64,000 nucleotides of DNA from Hortaea werneckii (Eukaryota; Ascomycota; Dothideomycetes; Mycosphaerellales; Teratosphaeriaceae), in contig JBAOKB010000023.1 in assembly GCA_037044905.1 (NCBI GenBank), positions 1 to 64,000 on the forward strand, in the 5' to 3' direction. The notes beneath the pieces were generated by a model. The model ran no database searches. It had not been told where the DNA came from and saw only the letters and a list, made by a program, of their open reading frames with translations. Below, one piece after another: positions 21,780 through 32,854 of this stretch; positions within the stretch are counted from its first letter, which is position 1; each line of letters opens with the position of its first letter. Made by a program: the position numbers and the translations under genes.

Positions 21780-22605
21780 GATTAGTGCTCGGGCTGCAAG
21801 GGTGGGTGGAGGGTTGGAATCATGAAACTATTTACAACCGCGGACTTGGACCGTTACTACTACTACTAGCACCACTACCTCTAAGGGGTACTATTCATTC
21901 GGGTCACCATTATGCCTGAAGACCCGGCTCTTCGGCAGATAAACGCACTGGATTTCAACCTGGATCATACAAGATCCTTCCCTGCGCAAGCGAGGTGTCC
22001 TGGTTGACATCGGTCTGCGGCTGCGACTGAATTAGTGCCGGCTACGCTTCTCCGGGTGAGCCTGTCGAGCCTGCGTTCCCCAGCGCCCCACATGCGTGCG
22101 CCGGACAAGTCGGTCGGGGTGAAGCGCGACAGTGACAATTCCGACCGATCAACTACATGCGGTTCGCTGTCCCGGGCACCTGTTTGGGTTCAATCCCCAA
22201 TTTCATTCGGATGTATAGGCGAAGATAAACGAAAGCTTGCTTGTCGCGTCTTGACCGGCTTTAAGGCAGATGCTAAGACCGTCTGAACGTGGTGTGTGAC
22301 AAGAACAACCCAGCCATTACTAGTAGGGGTTGGTGATCTAGCGCTGACAGAGGTTCGCGCCGTCCGTGCCGTTGGGGGTCCCGCAAATTGGGATGCTCGA
22401 TGACATCCCATCCACCCACACAGACAGGTTGCAAGGCGGCGAGGACGCGGGCAGGTGGAGTTGATCTTCGCCGTCCTTTCGACCATACACGCCCCATTAG
22501 ATCACGCGCGATTTTCCCTCGGCTTCGTCCCTGCTGATCGGTGATACCACTCTTCGTAACCGTGTAGAGATTTCGCTCTCAAATGCATCCATCAATACTT
22601 TAGCC
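21780..22605. promoter_or_regulatory. Divergent upstream region of GMC oxidoreductase and Pth11-like gene
   Basis: About 830 bp between two divergent starts, with no supported gene. A tRNA B-box-like hairpin at 22184-22200 was considered and rejected. Confidence 0.4.
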
Positions 22606-23852
22606 ATGGGCTTCCCGCCAGCTCTGCCTTTGGATACGGGGCGCGCCTCTTCAATCGTCATCTGCTGCATAGTGTTTCCGTGCCTGGCAGCTTTGACTGT
22701 GGTTGCCAGATTCGTCGCCAGGCGCCAGAAAGCCGTCAAGTATGGCTGGGACGACTATCTCGTGGTCCTCGCCCTTTTGGCGTTGTGTGGGCAGTTGACC
22801 ATCCTAATCTTAGGTACACTTCCCTCGTGGCACACTTTGCTTTGTTGGCAGAGAAGCTGATCCGGTACTTATAGGGACCATCTATGGAGGCGTTGGCCAC
22901 CATAATGTAAGGTTGAGTGCAGAGAACATTGCGTTCCAATACAAGGTCAAGACACTCGCCAGCCTTGCTTGAAAACATGTGCTAAACAGCGCTAGGTACT
23001 CGCAGCAGTCCAGTTCACCTTCGGGACCTCTGTCGGTTTTATGAAGATGTCAATATGCGTACTGTTAATCCGCGTATTTGGGCTCAACCGGGCCTTCCGA
23101 CTCGCTGCGTGGTGTGCTTTGGGCCTCTGCATAGCGTGGACAATCATGGTGATCTCTGTCGGCGCAGGATTGTGCCGGCCATTTTCCTACAATTGGAACC
23201 GCGACCAAGATGGATCTTGTGGGAATTCTGTTGCAGCCTACATCTCTATTGCTGCCACTGACATTGGCGTTGATGCGGTACTCATCACTCTGCCAATGCC
23301 TTGGTTATGGAAGCTCCAAATGGCTACGAAGACAAAAATTGGCCTCACCGTGGTCTTTGCTCTCGCATTCTTGTGCGTTGATTCTAACCTCAAAGAATCC
23401 AATGTGCGGAGGCTGACACAGACAGGGACATCATCGTTGCCATACTCCGCATCTACTATCTTGTCAACACTAGCTACGCCGAAGGTGCCGATTTCTCCTG
23501 GGTATCATCTGGAACCTTTGTTTGGTCGGTAATCGAGCCATCATTGGGGATAATCGTAGCATGCGCCCCAGTGCTAGGCCCTGCAATCAAACAATGTATC
23601 CCATGGAGTCACACAGGTACACAGATTGGACAGCCGATCTCGTCCCGTGCCTCCAACTGGCAAACTCCAAGCAACCCTTATTCTGGTGTCAGCATGGCGC
23701 AACACGCGCCTCTTGGGCAGGCAAAACAACCGCAGGTCTCAAAGAATCGAGGAGATGACGAAGAGTCTCAGGCTGGCTCCGCCGGAGCGTCAGCGTCTGA
23801 TGATCACATGCAAATCTCGGTGCGTACGGATCTCGACGTGCGTCCAGGGTGA
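22606..23852 (+). CDS. Pth11-type seven-helix integral membrane protein
   Basis: Member of the fungal rhodopsin-like family to which the receptor Pth11 belongs; members sense surface or chemical cues at the plasma membrane in Pezizomycotina. Four exons, 22606-22813, 22875-22945, 22996-23372 and 23426-23852, with introns of 61, 50 and 53 nt, give 360 residues. Seven helices are seen: around VICCIVFPCLAALTVVARF, DDYLVVLALLALCGQL, LAAVQFTFGTSVGFMKMS, CALGLCIAWTIMVISV, IAATDIGVDAVLITLPMP, IGLTVVFALAFLDIIVAIL and VIEPSLGIIVACAPVLGP. The KYGWDDYLV and PMPWLWKLQM segments are family marks. The tail of ~90 residues is disordered. No extracellular CFEM domain is present. Lack of that domain leaves ligand and role open. 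Confidence 0.88.
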
Positions 23853-25165
23853 TTGGAAGTCGGCGTCAAGAAGGCGTCAAGAAGGCATAAGAATCGACGA
23901 ACATCCGCCGCATCTCCCCGCAGTGCATGCATGCCACGTGGAAGGGCGGGCTCTACGTGAGCACAGATTAAGCAAATGTAGAGCATGCGAGCTCAAAATG
24001 CTCGAAGTCAGCATTCGTCTCAAGTGGCTCGCGCAAGTCGTCCCTAGCGTGTTCTGCTCGAATAAGGACAGCGTGAAGGAATCGCGCTGAAAACTTCGGT
24101 GCAGCCATTCACAATAGGCTACTCAATGCTGCTACTCGAAGGACGGAAACTCAGGAGACGGACTGATGCTGCAGGGCCTTGGATATCAAAACCGTAAGGC
24201 CGGGCACTGCGACGCAAGGAGTGCTATACTGTGATGAGGGCAGTTTTTAAATCTGCTTTGCCACAGTTGGGCTACGGAGAGCGAGCAGATGAGGACATGA
24301 AGGATAATTAGCACCTTCTGGATTCGTAGAGGAGCGTGCAATAAATGCACGTTATACGTGGGAACAGGAGCCATTGAGAGCGATAACGCGTTTGACCTAG
24401 ACTGAAAAAGTGGCACATCATGTATACTGCGTCCGCAGCTGTCTAAGCTCTCTCGAACTTACAAGAATCGCAAAAACCAATCACGGCGTGCAACTCGTGC
24501 TTGTGGCCCTTGCTCGACTCGAGATGGATGTCGAAGCTCTGACCATGCGCTTAGTAAGTGGTTGTCGCGCAGCTGCCGCCGTACATGGACTCGCAGCGCC
24601 GACCTCCGTGCCATCCTCGTCCATCTACCTCCCAACAGCATTGGTTGACATCGACGCTTTTGCTTAACGGTAACGTGTGGACTTCACTCTACCACTTTTA
24701 CATCGCTGGCAGCTTGTCCAAATAACTGGTAGCAAATCACAGATCGCGAAAGACGTCGACCTTGGCTGCGAACAGCAGCGGTTCCAATCGTTGCGTTGCA
24801 AGGCATTGTGCAGGGTAGACAAGAGCAGAGGAAAAGGCACAGAAAGGAAGGCAACTGTACTTGCGCAGGGACACTAAAGCGGCATTCTCATATTTCATCC
24901 ATCTTGCCCGAGCCTGTGCGCTCCTTGTAGTGTTGCTTGGATATCAAGACAATCTGTACGTATGACGGTCACTGCGAGCGAAACAAGGGCGGAGAGTAGA
25001 CGGGGCCGGACACCTATTGTACAATATGTTCTAATCATGGGCCAGACCAGAGGCGCATTTGCGCAAGCTTGTACCTAAACCACAAGCAGACAGCAGACGC
25101 AATCAACCCCTTCTGACTTCACAGATCTATCATCGTCTCCTGTATCATCGGCAGCTCTGCCCGCA
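23853..25165. other. Gene-poor stretch, 1.3 kb
   Basis: No supported gene. Near 23864-23890 an 11-bp unit (gcgtcaagaag) is repeated in tandem with a partial third copy. The right part is the upstream region of the RRM protein gene. Confidence 0.4.
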
Positions 25166-26341
25166 ATGTCCGCCGACGACGACACCTTCGAGATAGATAT
25201 CTACGGCGATGACCTACCCGACCAGCCCGAACCGACTCCCGCGACAGCTGAATCCGAGCAGCAGCCCCCAACCGATAACACCAAGGACGAGCTTCAAGAC
25301 CATGGCAATCTAAGCCAACAGGACAACAAACAAGAGGCCGACGCCTCAGAACCATCCACATCACATCAGGGCGTCAAACGCAAAGCAGAGGATGACGAAC
25401 CCGACATCAAACACGACCCTAGTACCACCGACAACCAACACAACCACGAAGAATCCATCGACAACCGTCCCGTCGACCCCGGCGCAATGCCTGCGCTCCG
25501 ACTAGCCGATCTCCACTGGTGGACGACAGAAGAGGACCTACGATCCTTCTGCGCGCAGGCCCAAGCCGAGCCGGAGCTGACCGAGCTCAGCTTCGGCGAG
25601 CACAAGATCAACGGCAAGAGCAAAGGCGAAGCGTACCTGTTATTCGAGACCCCGCAGGCGGCGACGGCCGTCAAGCGCGCGATCGAGAAAGCCGCCGCGA
25701 GCGAGGGCGTGGAAGGCGGTGCTGGCTCCAAGAAGGTCCCGTTTACCGTTTACTTCACCCCTGTGGGGAACCCGTATAAGACGGGCGCAGGCGCGGGGAA
25801 TAAGAAGGATGCGTATAATGCGCCGCCTCCGGGCGCGAGAGGGGGAGGGTTTAACAATTTCGGTGGGCGCGGAGGCGGATTTGGAGGGAGAGGGAACTTT
25901 AATGCGAGGGGAGGTGGTGGCGGTGGTGGCGGCTTCAACAACAATCATAATGCCGGTGGCATGATGGGCGGGAGAGGAGGCGGCCAGGCAGGCGGGTGGA
26001 TGAACCCTATGGCGGCTGCGGGTGGTTTTGGTGGCATGAACCCTATGATGATGGGGATGAATGCTATGATGGGCGGTGGTCGCGGGGGTATGGGGAATAT
26101 GATGGGGAATATGGGCAATATGATGGGCGGACGGGGTGGGTTTAATGGGATGGGTGGGATGGGAAATATGGCGGGCATGATGGGGGGTGGAGGCGGAAGA
26201 GGAGGGATGATGGGTGGTGGCGGTGGCCGAGGTGGGTGGCAAGGTGGAGGCGGTTTCCCGCAAGGAGGAGGGTTTGGTGGTGGAGGAGGATATGCCGGTG
26301 GTGGCATGGGTCAAGGCAATAAGAGGGCGAAGATGGAGTAG
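25166..26341 (+). CDS. RRM protein with Gly/Met-rich tail, CPSF6-like
   Basis: Nuclear RNA-binding protein resembling the large subunit of metazoan cleavage factor I (CPSF6/7), which acts in mRNA 3'-end processing. Intronless, 391 residues. The first ~100 residues are acidic and hydrophilic (DDDTFEIDIYGDDLPDQPEP). The RRM covers about residues 108-200: LRLADLHWWTTEEDLRSFC gives RNP2 with the WWTTEEDL signature of the CPSF6 group, and GKSKGEAYLLFETPQAA gives RNP1. From ~210 to the end lies a Gly-rich tail with RGG/GGRGG boxes interspersed with Met (NPMMMGMNAMM, GNMMGNMGNMM), expected to be disordered and methylated on Arg. The unusual Met density is noted as a finding. Orthology to CPSF6 is inferred from the RRM only. 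Confidence 0.8.
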   Translation: MSADDDTFEIDIYGDDLPDQPEPTPATAESEQQPPTDNTKDELQDHGNLSQQDNKQEADASEPSTSHQGVKRKAEDDEPDIKHDPSTTDNQHNHEESIDNRPVDPGAMPALRLADLHWWTTEEDLRSFCAQAQAEPELTELSFGEHKINGKSKGEAYLLFETPQAATAVKRAIEKAAASEGVEGGAGSKKVPFTVYFTPVGNPYKTGAGAGNKKDAYNAPPPGARGGGFNNFGGRGGGFGGRGNFNARGGGGGGGGFNNNHNAGGMMGGRGGGQAGGWMNPMAAAGGFGGMNPMMMGMNAMMGGGRGGMGNMMGNMGNMMGGRGGFNGMGGMGNMAGMMGGGGGRGGMMGGGGGRGGWQGGGGFPQGGGFGGGGGYAGGGMGQGNKRAKME

Positions 26342-27420
26342 GGTTTCGCTTCCAACTCGACCTGCTAACAGCGCAGAAGTTGCGGCTCACGGCGTTTCCT
26401 TTTTTTCCTTTTTTTTTTTTTCCTAAACAGAAGGCGGCGTTAAAGGGCGGTTTGATCTGGATCATGGCGGACTATGGATAGCATCAGGCAGGCCCGGGAA
26501 GGGCGTGGTTTATGCGGTAGATGGTATAGCATGCAAGCAAGGCATGAGGATCGCGTTTAGCTTCGGATGGCGGCATTTTTCTTAAACTTGGTTGAATGTG
26601 TAAACTACAGTATATTGATGATCTGGATCGACCTCTGAGCGCGTTTCAAGCGCGCCGTGCGGCGATCAGCATTGTGCACACGAGTCCTAACTACTGGTAA
26701 CCTCCTACAGTACCTGACACTTCATTTGCAACGGAGTGTCGAAACGCGTATTAAGAGGACACTAGGAGTATCATTATCAAGCGGTCGCAGTCCTACTATG
26801 TAAGCTCTGTTGCGCATTGGCTTCCGTGACAGTTTGTGTGAATGCCGGGTCCGTGGGGCGGTCGTTCCAGCACCGGCAACCACCAGCACCACTCGCCAGG
26901 GACACAGAACCAGCCGGCGCTAAGTTCGGCAGGAGTCCCGTGCCCTTCACAAGATTCAGGGTAAAGGCAGGGAATCGTTTGGCCCTGTTCATCTGAAACG
27001 ACCGGGGGTGAGGGGTGTTTGGCGTCACTACTGTAGAGGCTAATAATAAGGGACTCGACGCGTGCGGCAAGCTCAGGCTCTCTTGCGACCAAACGCACCC
27101 ACGAGGCGGGGGCTTTCTCGCAGTCTGACACCCGAGACTACTCGCTTTCGTTTCATACCGTCAGTCATTCTTTATAGTACGGAAAGTGGGTGAGTGAGTG
27201 AGTGAGTGAGTGAGTGAGTGATCCACCTGCGCGCATACCATTGCCGCAGCGGCTTCAGTGCTTCCAGCGAATGCCTGCATCATCCACCCGTCTTCTCGTC
27301 TCCTCTCGCGTCGCACCTTCCCATCCTGCATAATTACTAGCTGTGCTAGTACAGTACCGACAACTAGTACCCACCACCCCGGTCGACCAATCGAAAGAGG
27401 CCGCGTTCGCCGCCCTCGAC
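26342..27420. other. Intergenic with septin leader
   Basis: 3' flank of the RRM gene, including a T-rich run at 26399-26423, then the upstream region of the septin gene with a (GTGA)8 microsatellite. No supported gene. Confidence 0.4.
27190..27221 (+). repeat. (GTGA)8 microsatellite
   Basis: Thirty-two bases of perfect GTGA tetranucleotide repeat, about 200 bp upstream of the septin start codon and probably within its promoter or leader. Likely length-polymorphic between strains. Confidence 0.9.
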
Positions 27421-29981
27421 ATGGCAGCCGCAGGCATCACCCAGGCAGATCGACTGCCGCCGCCAGAGGACTTTGACTACAGCAAGAGCCATCGCCCCGT
27501 TCCAGTCCCTACTCCCGCCGCATACCACGCACCCGCCCCAGGCAACCACCCGCAGCAACATCCATCGCCGCCGGGAGTCGATCATTCTCTCCCCCGGAGA
27601 CCCAGCACATCAGGTGGATCCGAAGGCAGGCGGCGAGGGAGCTTCAGTCGACATTTCCGCATTGGCTCACGCGAGGACGGTGCTCCTCCTCTGCCAGAGT
27701 TGCCCAAGACCCGCATCGCCCAAGTCACGAACCACGCAGCCGTAGGCCCACCGCCTGACCGTCCCTTGCCGCAACCGCACGCGCAACCGCAACCGCAACC
27801 GCAACACAAGCAGTGGCCGAGCATCGACAATCCGCCCCAGCAGCAGCCGCAACAAGACCAGCAACAACATTCCCGCACCTTCTCATTCGGAAGCGGTATG
27901 TTGCGAAAGAGTAGTCGCATGCGGAAGGAGGAGCAGGAACGCCAGGCGCGTGAGGCCGCTGCTGCAAAAGCGGTGCCCAGACAGCCGCCGCATCTGCCCT
28001 CCTTCCATCACCTCCCCACACTCGCTTCGTTCGGCGGCGAAGATGCGAGACCAGACTCGGTAGCCATTTTCAATCACTCTCATTACCCCCAAGGCCCCGA
28101 GCCACCTGCTCAGCCTGCTGCAGCCCGTCCACCGCCCGCCAACTTCTCCCGCCCAGGCAACAATAACAACGCCACCACCGCTACCGCCAATATGCCATCT
28201 TCCTCCACCTTCCACAACTCGAGCTCACCCGCCTATGCATATCGGCCAGGCAATGCTTTCGCACAGCAGGCCGCCATTGGCCAGGCCACCTCCTCGCCGT
28301 CCAACCCGCCCGGGTCTACCAAGGGAGAGTACGTGATCGATCCGACTCAACCAGCTCATACGGGCCCTGAGACCATGGCCCATCGTAGTCGTAACTCATA
28401 CACTTCTCCGTCGGCCCCTGTTAATGTAAACAGTCCTCGCAGGATACGTAGACGGAAAGACCCGACCCCGTTCAAGTAAGTCCTGATCCGCTGAGGATCT
28501 GGCTGTTGATTCCGTGCTGACGTGTTTTTTCAATCAGTGTTTTGGTTGTCGGTGCGAAGAACAGTGGCAAAACATCTTTTCTGTCCTTCCTACGCCACTC
28601 ACTCGCTCCGAACAGCAACGAGCAGCAGTACAACTTCGCTCTGGAAGGCGACTCCCATGTCCATCATGCAAAATCATCTTTCACTTCGCACTACCTCGAG
28701 ACCGAACTAGATGGCGAGCGAATGGGTCTTACGCTCTGGGACTCTGCCGGCTTGGAGAAGCACATAATCGACCTTCAGACCCGAGAGATGGTCGCCTTTG
28801 TCGAGTCGAAATTCGAGGAGACGTTTGTAGAGGAACAGAAGGTCATGCGTAGCCCGGGTGCAAGAGATACTCACATTCATTGCGTTTTCCTTGTTTTGGA
28901 TCCTGTCAGACTCGATTCCACGGTGGCACAGGCAGGCGCAAATCACAGCGGGAAAGCTCTGCTGCCAAGCGTGGGAGGGCTAGATGATGAGCTTGACTTA
29001 CCCGTCCTACGCGCTCTGTGGGGAAAGACCACAGTTATTCCCGTCATTGGAAAAGCCGATACCTTGACTATAGGCCACATGGGCTTTCTCAAACGCGCCG
29101 TCTGGGAAAGCGTGAAGGAGGCCAACCTAGATCCACTGGAAGCCTTGGACTTGGAAGGTGATGATGATGATGATGAGTTTGAGGACGATTCTGACGATGA
29201 CACCTCCGAGCCTCGGGCCAACGGTCATTCGAAGCATGGTGATACGGACGTTACCGATTCGGAAAGCTCCTCCAACGACGAAAGCGCCCCTTTACCAAAG
29301 TCAGCTCGGAATAGCCATAACCGTCAGTCCTCGATTGCTGCTACTGTTACCTCAGCAGCTGGCAGCGAGCTTCCGTACCTTCCAATGTCCATACTTTCAC
29401 CAGACCTATACGATCTCCCACCATATGTCAAGCCCTCCAAAAACACCAAAATCGGCCGCCGCTTCCCGTGGGGTTTCGCGGATCCGTACAATCCGGAGCA
29501 TTGTGACTTCGAGCGCCTCAGAGACACCATCTTTGCCGATCTGCGTTCCGATCTGCGTGATCTCAGCCGGACGAGATGGTACGAAAATTGGCGCACATCG
29601 CGACTCAAGAATATCCCGGGCAGTCGCCAGCGAGTCAGAGGCGGCGTGACTCCCATTGCCGCTGTCCCTAGGGAGGGCATGACGAGCCCTACGACCAACC
29701 GGCGAGATGTTTCTAGCGGCTCGATGATGGGAGGCGCCCATGCAGTTGGTGGCAATGCTGCCGCTGGTGCCCAGGCAGTCCCGAGGAGCGTCTCCAACGG
29801 AACCACGCCAAGTCAGCAGATCGGAATGGCCATCAGCTCTTCCCCACCGACGGCGAGGAAAACCTCAACCGTTGGCTCGACTGGCGTGTCCAGTGCAGAG
29901 TGGAGCGCCAACGGCGCCGGGAATATTGCATCCGGCGCTCCTCATGGTGGCACATATCGGAGTGTGGAATCGTACCAGTAG
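27421..29981 (+). CDS. Large septin with disordered N-terminal half
   Basis: Septin-type GTPase expected at the cortex and septa. Two exons, 27421-28475 and 28538-29981 (62-nt intron), 832 residues. The Met at 27421 is the first ATG in frame. Residues 1-350 are Pro/Gln/His-rich and disordered, including a (QP)n run. The intron falls exactly before the GTPase domain, joining DPTPF to NVLVVGAKNSGKTS (G1). G3 is WDSAGLE, G4 is IGKAD (septins have AKAD rather than NKxD), and the septin unique element is recognisable as GRRFPWGFADP..PEHCDFERLR near residues 655-680. An acidic Asp/Glu run and Ser-rich loop (about 557-600) interrupts the domain after G4. The C-terminus is low complexity without an obvious coiled coil. 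It may belong to the filamentous-fungal AspE-like group, which is a guess. Confidence 0.85.
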
Positions 29982-30892
29982 CGGGCCTTTCTATTTCCCC
30001 TGCAACATCGAATCAGATCTTGACTATAAAAAAAAAATAAAAAAGAACCTTCCGCCTGCAAGCATTTACGACAGTCGACTTTTTCCTGGGACGGTGATGT
30101 GCAACGGAGGGTCGACCTGACCTGGCCCCGCCACGCAAGGGAGAGAAAGGAGGGATGGAACAGGGGCGAGAGGGATGACATTCCAGCAAACTTCTTCTAG
30201 ACCTTCTGACACGTGACCGAGCATCCTTTTTTCCCCCCTAAAACAAGGATGCGGGATGCTTAATAGGTGGAGTTTTGCAGAAATGCACGGTTTGGTGCAG
30301 AGAGGAATAATAGGAGGCGAGATGGTGTTCGTTGCCTTTTTGTTGTTGTCGTTGTCGGGTTTTGAGGATACATGATGGTTAGGCCTCCTCTGTTTTGTTT
30401 GTTTGTTTTGAAGCTTGCAGATATACCCCCTTGACGTATTGGAACCTTTTTACACTTTTGCTTTCTCTGTTATGCCTCTCTACCTTTTCCTTAACTTTTT
30501 TTTTTGTATTTTCCTTCGTTTTTCCCTTGAATTGCTTTACACCTCCTTTCTTGCTTGGAGGGCTTGTAGTCTATTGTATTGTTTGGTAAACTCCTTCGTC
30601 TGGAAACGCTGCTTCTAGGATATTCCCTACTGTGTACATACGCTACATTTCCATAAAGTATACAAAATCTGCGTTTGCGAAACCCAAAGTGGCAAGGCAG
30701 AAATACATGTAAACGCCTTGCGATGAAGAATCGCTAAGATAGACACACACACGCTCGACGAACCAACCATCAACACGCTCTAAACCTCCAATTCAGCCAA
30801 CTTGCTCCCCAGTCCCTTCCATCATGCTCACTTCCACACATCGCGAAAACCCCACCCAAAAAAAAAAAAAATTATTGACTCTCCGTCCCCGT
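29982..30892. other. Convergent intergenic, AT-rich
   Basis: About 900 bp between the stops of the septin and the ketopantoate reductase. T-rich runs on the plus strand (30480-30545) and an A-run at 30857-30870. Looks like long 3' UTRs; no gene supported. Confidence 0.45.
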
Positions 30893-32854
30893 CTATCCAT
30901 TCAAATCCACCTTAACCGGAACATCGTCCCCAACCTCCCGCTGCGTGATCAGCGATTTGCCCAGCACGGCCTGCATCATCGCATAGTTCACCACGCATTT
31001 CACCCCCATCTCCTCGCCACGCCGGACGATATACCCGTTGATAAACTCCACCTCAGTGCGCCGCCCACCGCGCACATCCGCCAGCATGGACGAGATATTG
31101 TTGCGGGTCTGGTGCGCGACGCTGGCGACGAGCGTCTCGAGGCGGGAGGCGCTGAAGCGCACGTCCACGTTGGGTAAGGCGTGGAGTTCGGGCAGCGAGC
31201 GGATGACCAGCGAGGTCTCGGCGAGCATCAGCCGCATTGTCCGGGTCAGCGCGAAGTTGTGGAGGATGTCGCCGTTGCGGGAGTCGATTAGGGCGGTTAA
31301 GGGATTCAGGATGCTGTTTACTGCCAGCTTCTCCAGTTGTTGTTGCAGGAGCTCGGTGGGGGGGAAGCCGACGGCGGCGAGCACGGGGGTGCGCGTTAGG
31401 GTGCGCAGGAGGTAGCGTGCGGTGTTCCAGGCTTCACGTTGGACTTCACTTCGCTGGGATGGAGGTGAGGTGGAAGATGATGGAGAAGTTGATGAAGTAT
31501 TGTCATCCTGTTCAGGTTGAGATGGTTGATCCTGTGATTTGGTTTCTGCGCGTGGGAGAAGACCCAAGGCAATAGTCCCATGGCCGGCGTGGACGGCGTA
31601 GAATGGATCCCGTTCTGCCACGGCGGGGGGGACGTTGACGCCATGGGTGATAATGCCCTGGACATAATTCGGGCGATCCTCTTCCCGTGGGAACAGTTGC
31701 TTGTTGACCTCATCGACAACACCCATGCCGTTCTGCAGGAAGCAGATGGTGGACTGAGGACCTAGGCGGTGTCGCAGCGGCAAAAGCGCCGAGACGGTCA
31801 GGGGAGCCTTGGTAGTGACTATAAGGTTGTGAATGGGCTCATTGCGTTTTGCATAGTCGCCATGATACCTGCGTCGAGGGGGCGGCGTGGCGAGCTGGTC
31901 GGATTCGTCCTGCTGCTCAATTTCCGTCTGGCTGTCCGTAGACTCCTCATCCCGCTGGCGCTCCTCCCTATCTCGTCGGATCAAGTCGGCTGCCTCGGCC
32001 GGTCTGACCCCAAGCCGCTCCGCCGCCTCATACACGTCCTCCTCGCCATCCTCGATGATGATTCCATGCTGTTTCTTCACTTGCGGCAAAAGCTCGACAT
32101 CGAATCCGCCTCGCTGCTCCTGATGACCACTGTCCTCGATGGTGATGACCTTCTTCCCCTGCTCCCACGCCTCTAGCAAGCGGTATCGATGGAAGATAAG
32201 GGAGATGGGCGGCGGGTTTGGGATGCCGCGCAGAGAGTGGGCGACTAGCTTGCCAATGGAGCCCGTCCCGAGCATATGGATGCGGCGTGGAAGCTGGGCA
32301 GGCGCGGGGGCGGCGGAATAGTCGGTCTCGTACATGTCGCCGCTTCCACTTTCGATGAAGGGGTCTTGCTCCTTCTCCATGCCTCCGTCCACTTCCTTCC
32401 GCTCCTGTCGCGATTGACGTGCACTTGCCTCCATTAAGCTCTCCAGACCGGGTTGCTGCTGCTGTCTCGGACCTTCCGTCTTGCGGGGCTCCTGATCCCG
32501 CTCCTGATCCCGTTCCTGATCCCGTTCCTGATCCGGCCCCGCCCACCACGCGTAACCTCTCGTCCGCCGTTGCTGCTGCTGAAGACAGATGACCCCCCGG
32601 TCCACCTGCCAGCTATCGGTGAGGCATCGCCCCAAGGACCGAGGTATTCGGCGGGGAAGCTGGGAGAGGAGATGCAGATTGACTGATTGGATGGTGGTCG
32701 ATGGTGATTGGCTTGGCTTGGCTACCGAAGCATGTCGCAATAGGAAGGAGCGACGGGAAATGAGCGAGATGTGCGGGTGACCAGGCAAAGTCGTGCGATG
32801 TAAGGAGTAGTACAGATAGAAGATACTATGTATGTATCCTTCTTGAATCCTCAT
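30893..32854 (-). CDS. 2-dehydropantoate 2-reductase (ketopantoate reductase) with long extensions
   Basis: NADPH-dependent reductase converting ketopantoate to pantoate in pantothenate/CoA synthesis. Intronless, 653 residues from the first in-frame Met, much longer than the ~300-450 usual. The catalytic part begins near residue 188 with RIHMLGTGSIGKLVAHSL (Rossmann GxGxxG). Then come NLIVTTKAP, ICFLQNGMGVVDEV and GIITHGVNV, and the ApbA C-terminal domain with the KLAVNSILNPLTALIDSRNG block carrying the catalytic Lys and Asn. Extra material: an N-terminal basic/Ser-rich region that could target mitochondria, a RDQE repeat near residues 107-121, an acidic insert between the two Rossmann halves, and a Ser/Thr-rich loop (DDNTSSTSPSSSTSPPS). 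If the inner Met (MEASARQ) at about 32434 is used, the repeat is excluded. Confidence 0.87.
   Translation of the reverse strand: MRIQEGYIHSIFYLYYSLHRTTLPGHPHISLISRRSFLLRHASVAKPSQSPSTTIQSVNLHLLSQLPRRIPRSLGRCLTDSWQVDRGVICLQQQQRRTRGYAWWAGPDQERDQERDQERDQEPRKTEGPRQQQQPGLESLMEASARQSRQERKEVDGGMEKEQDPFIESGSGDMYETDYSAAPAPAQLPRRIHMLGTGSIGKLVAHSLRGIPNPPPISLIFHRYRLLEAWEQGKKVITIEDSGHQEQRGGFDVELLPQVKKQHGIIIEDGEEDVYEAAERLGVRPAEAADLIRRDREERQRDEESTDSQTEIEQQDESDQLATPPPRRRYHGDYAKRNEPIHNLIVTTKAPLTVSALLPLRHRLGPQSTICFLQNGMGVVDEVNKQLFPREEDRPNYVQGIITHGVNVPPAVAERDPFYAVHAGHGTIALGLLPRAETKSQDQPSQPEQDDNTSSTSPSSSTSPPSQRSEVQREAWNTARYLLRTLTRTPVLAAVGFPPTELLQQQLEKLAVNSILNPLTALIDSRNGDILHNFALTRTMRLMLAETSLVIRSLPELHALPNVDVRFSASRLETLVASVAHQTRNNISSMLADVRGGRRTEVEFINGYIVRRGEEMGVKCVVNYAMMQAVLGKSLITQREVGDDVPVKVDLNG
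32489..32536 (-). repeat. 12-bp tandem repeat in the ketopantoate reductase N-terminus
   Basis: About four copies of a 12-bp unit (cctgatcccgyt on the plus strand), which encodes repeated RDQE tetrapeptides on the minus strand. The period is a multiple of three, so copy changes keep the frame. Confidence 0.75.

Noticed and set aside
22184..22200. Perfect T-arm-like hairpin ttggg-ttcaatc-cccaa suggesting a tRNA
   Set aside because: No matching acceptor strand, D arm or anticodon arm upstream on this strand.
25640..26314. 224-codon minus-strand frame, His/Ser/Thr-rich
   Set aside because: Antisense to the Gly/Met-rich tail of the RRM protein; its composition is forced by the GGN/ATG codons of the other strand.
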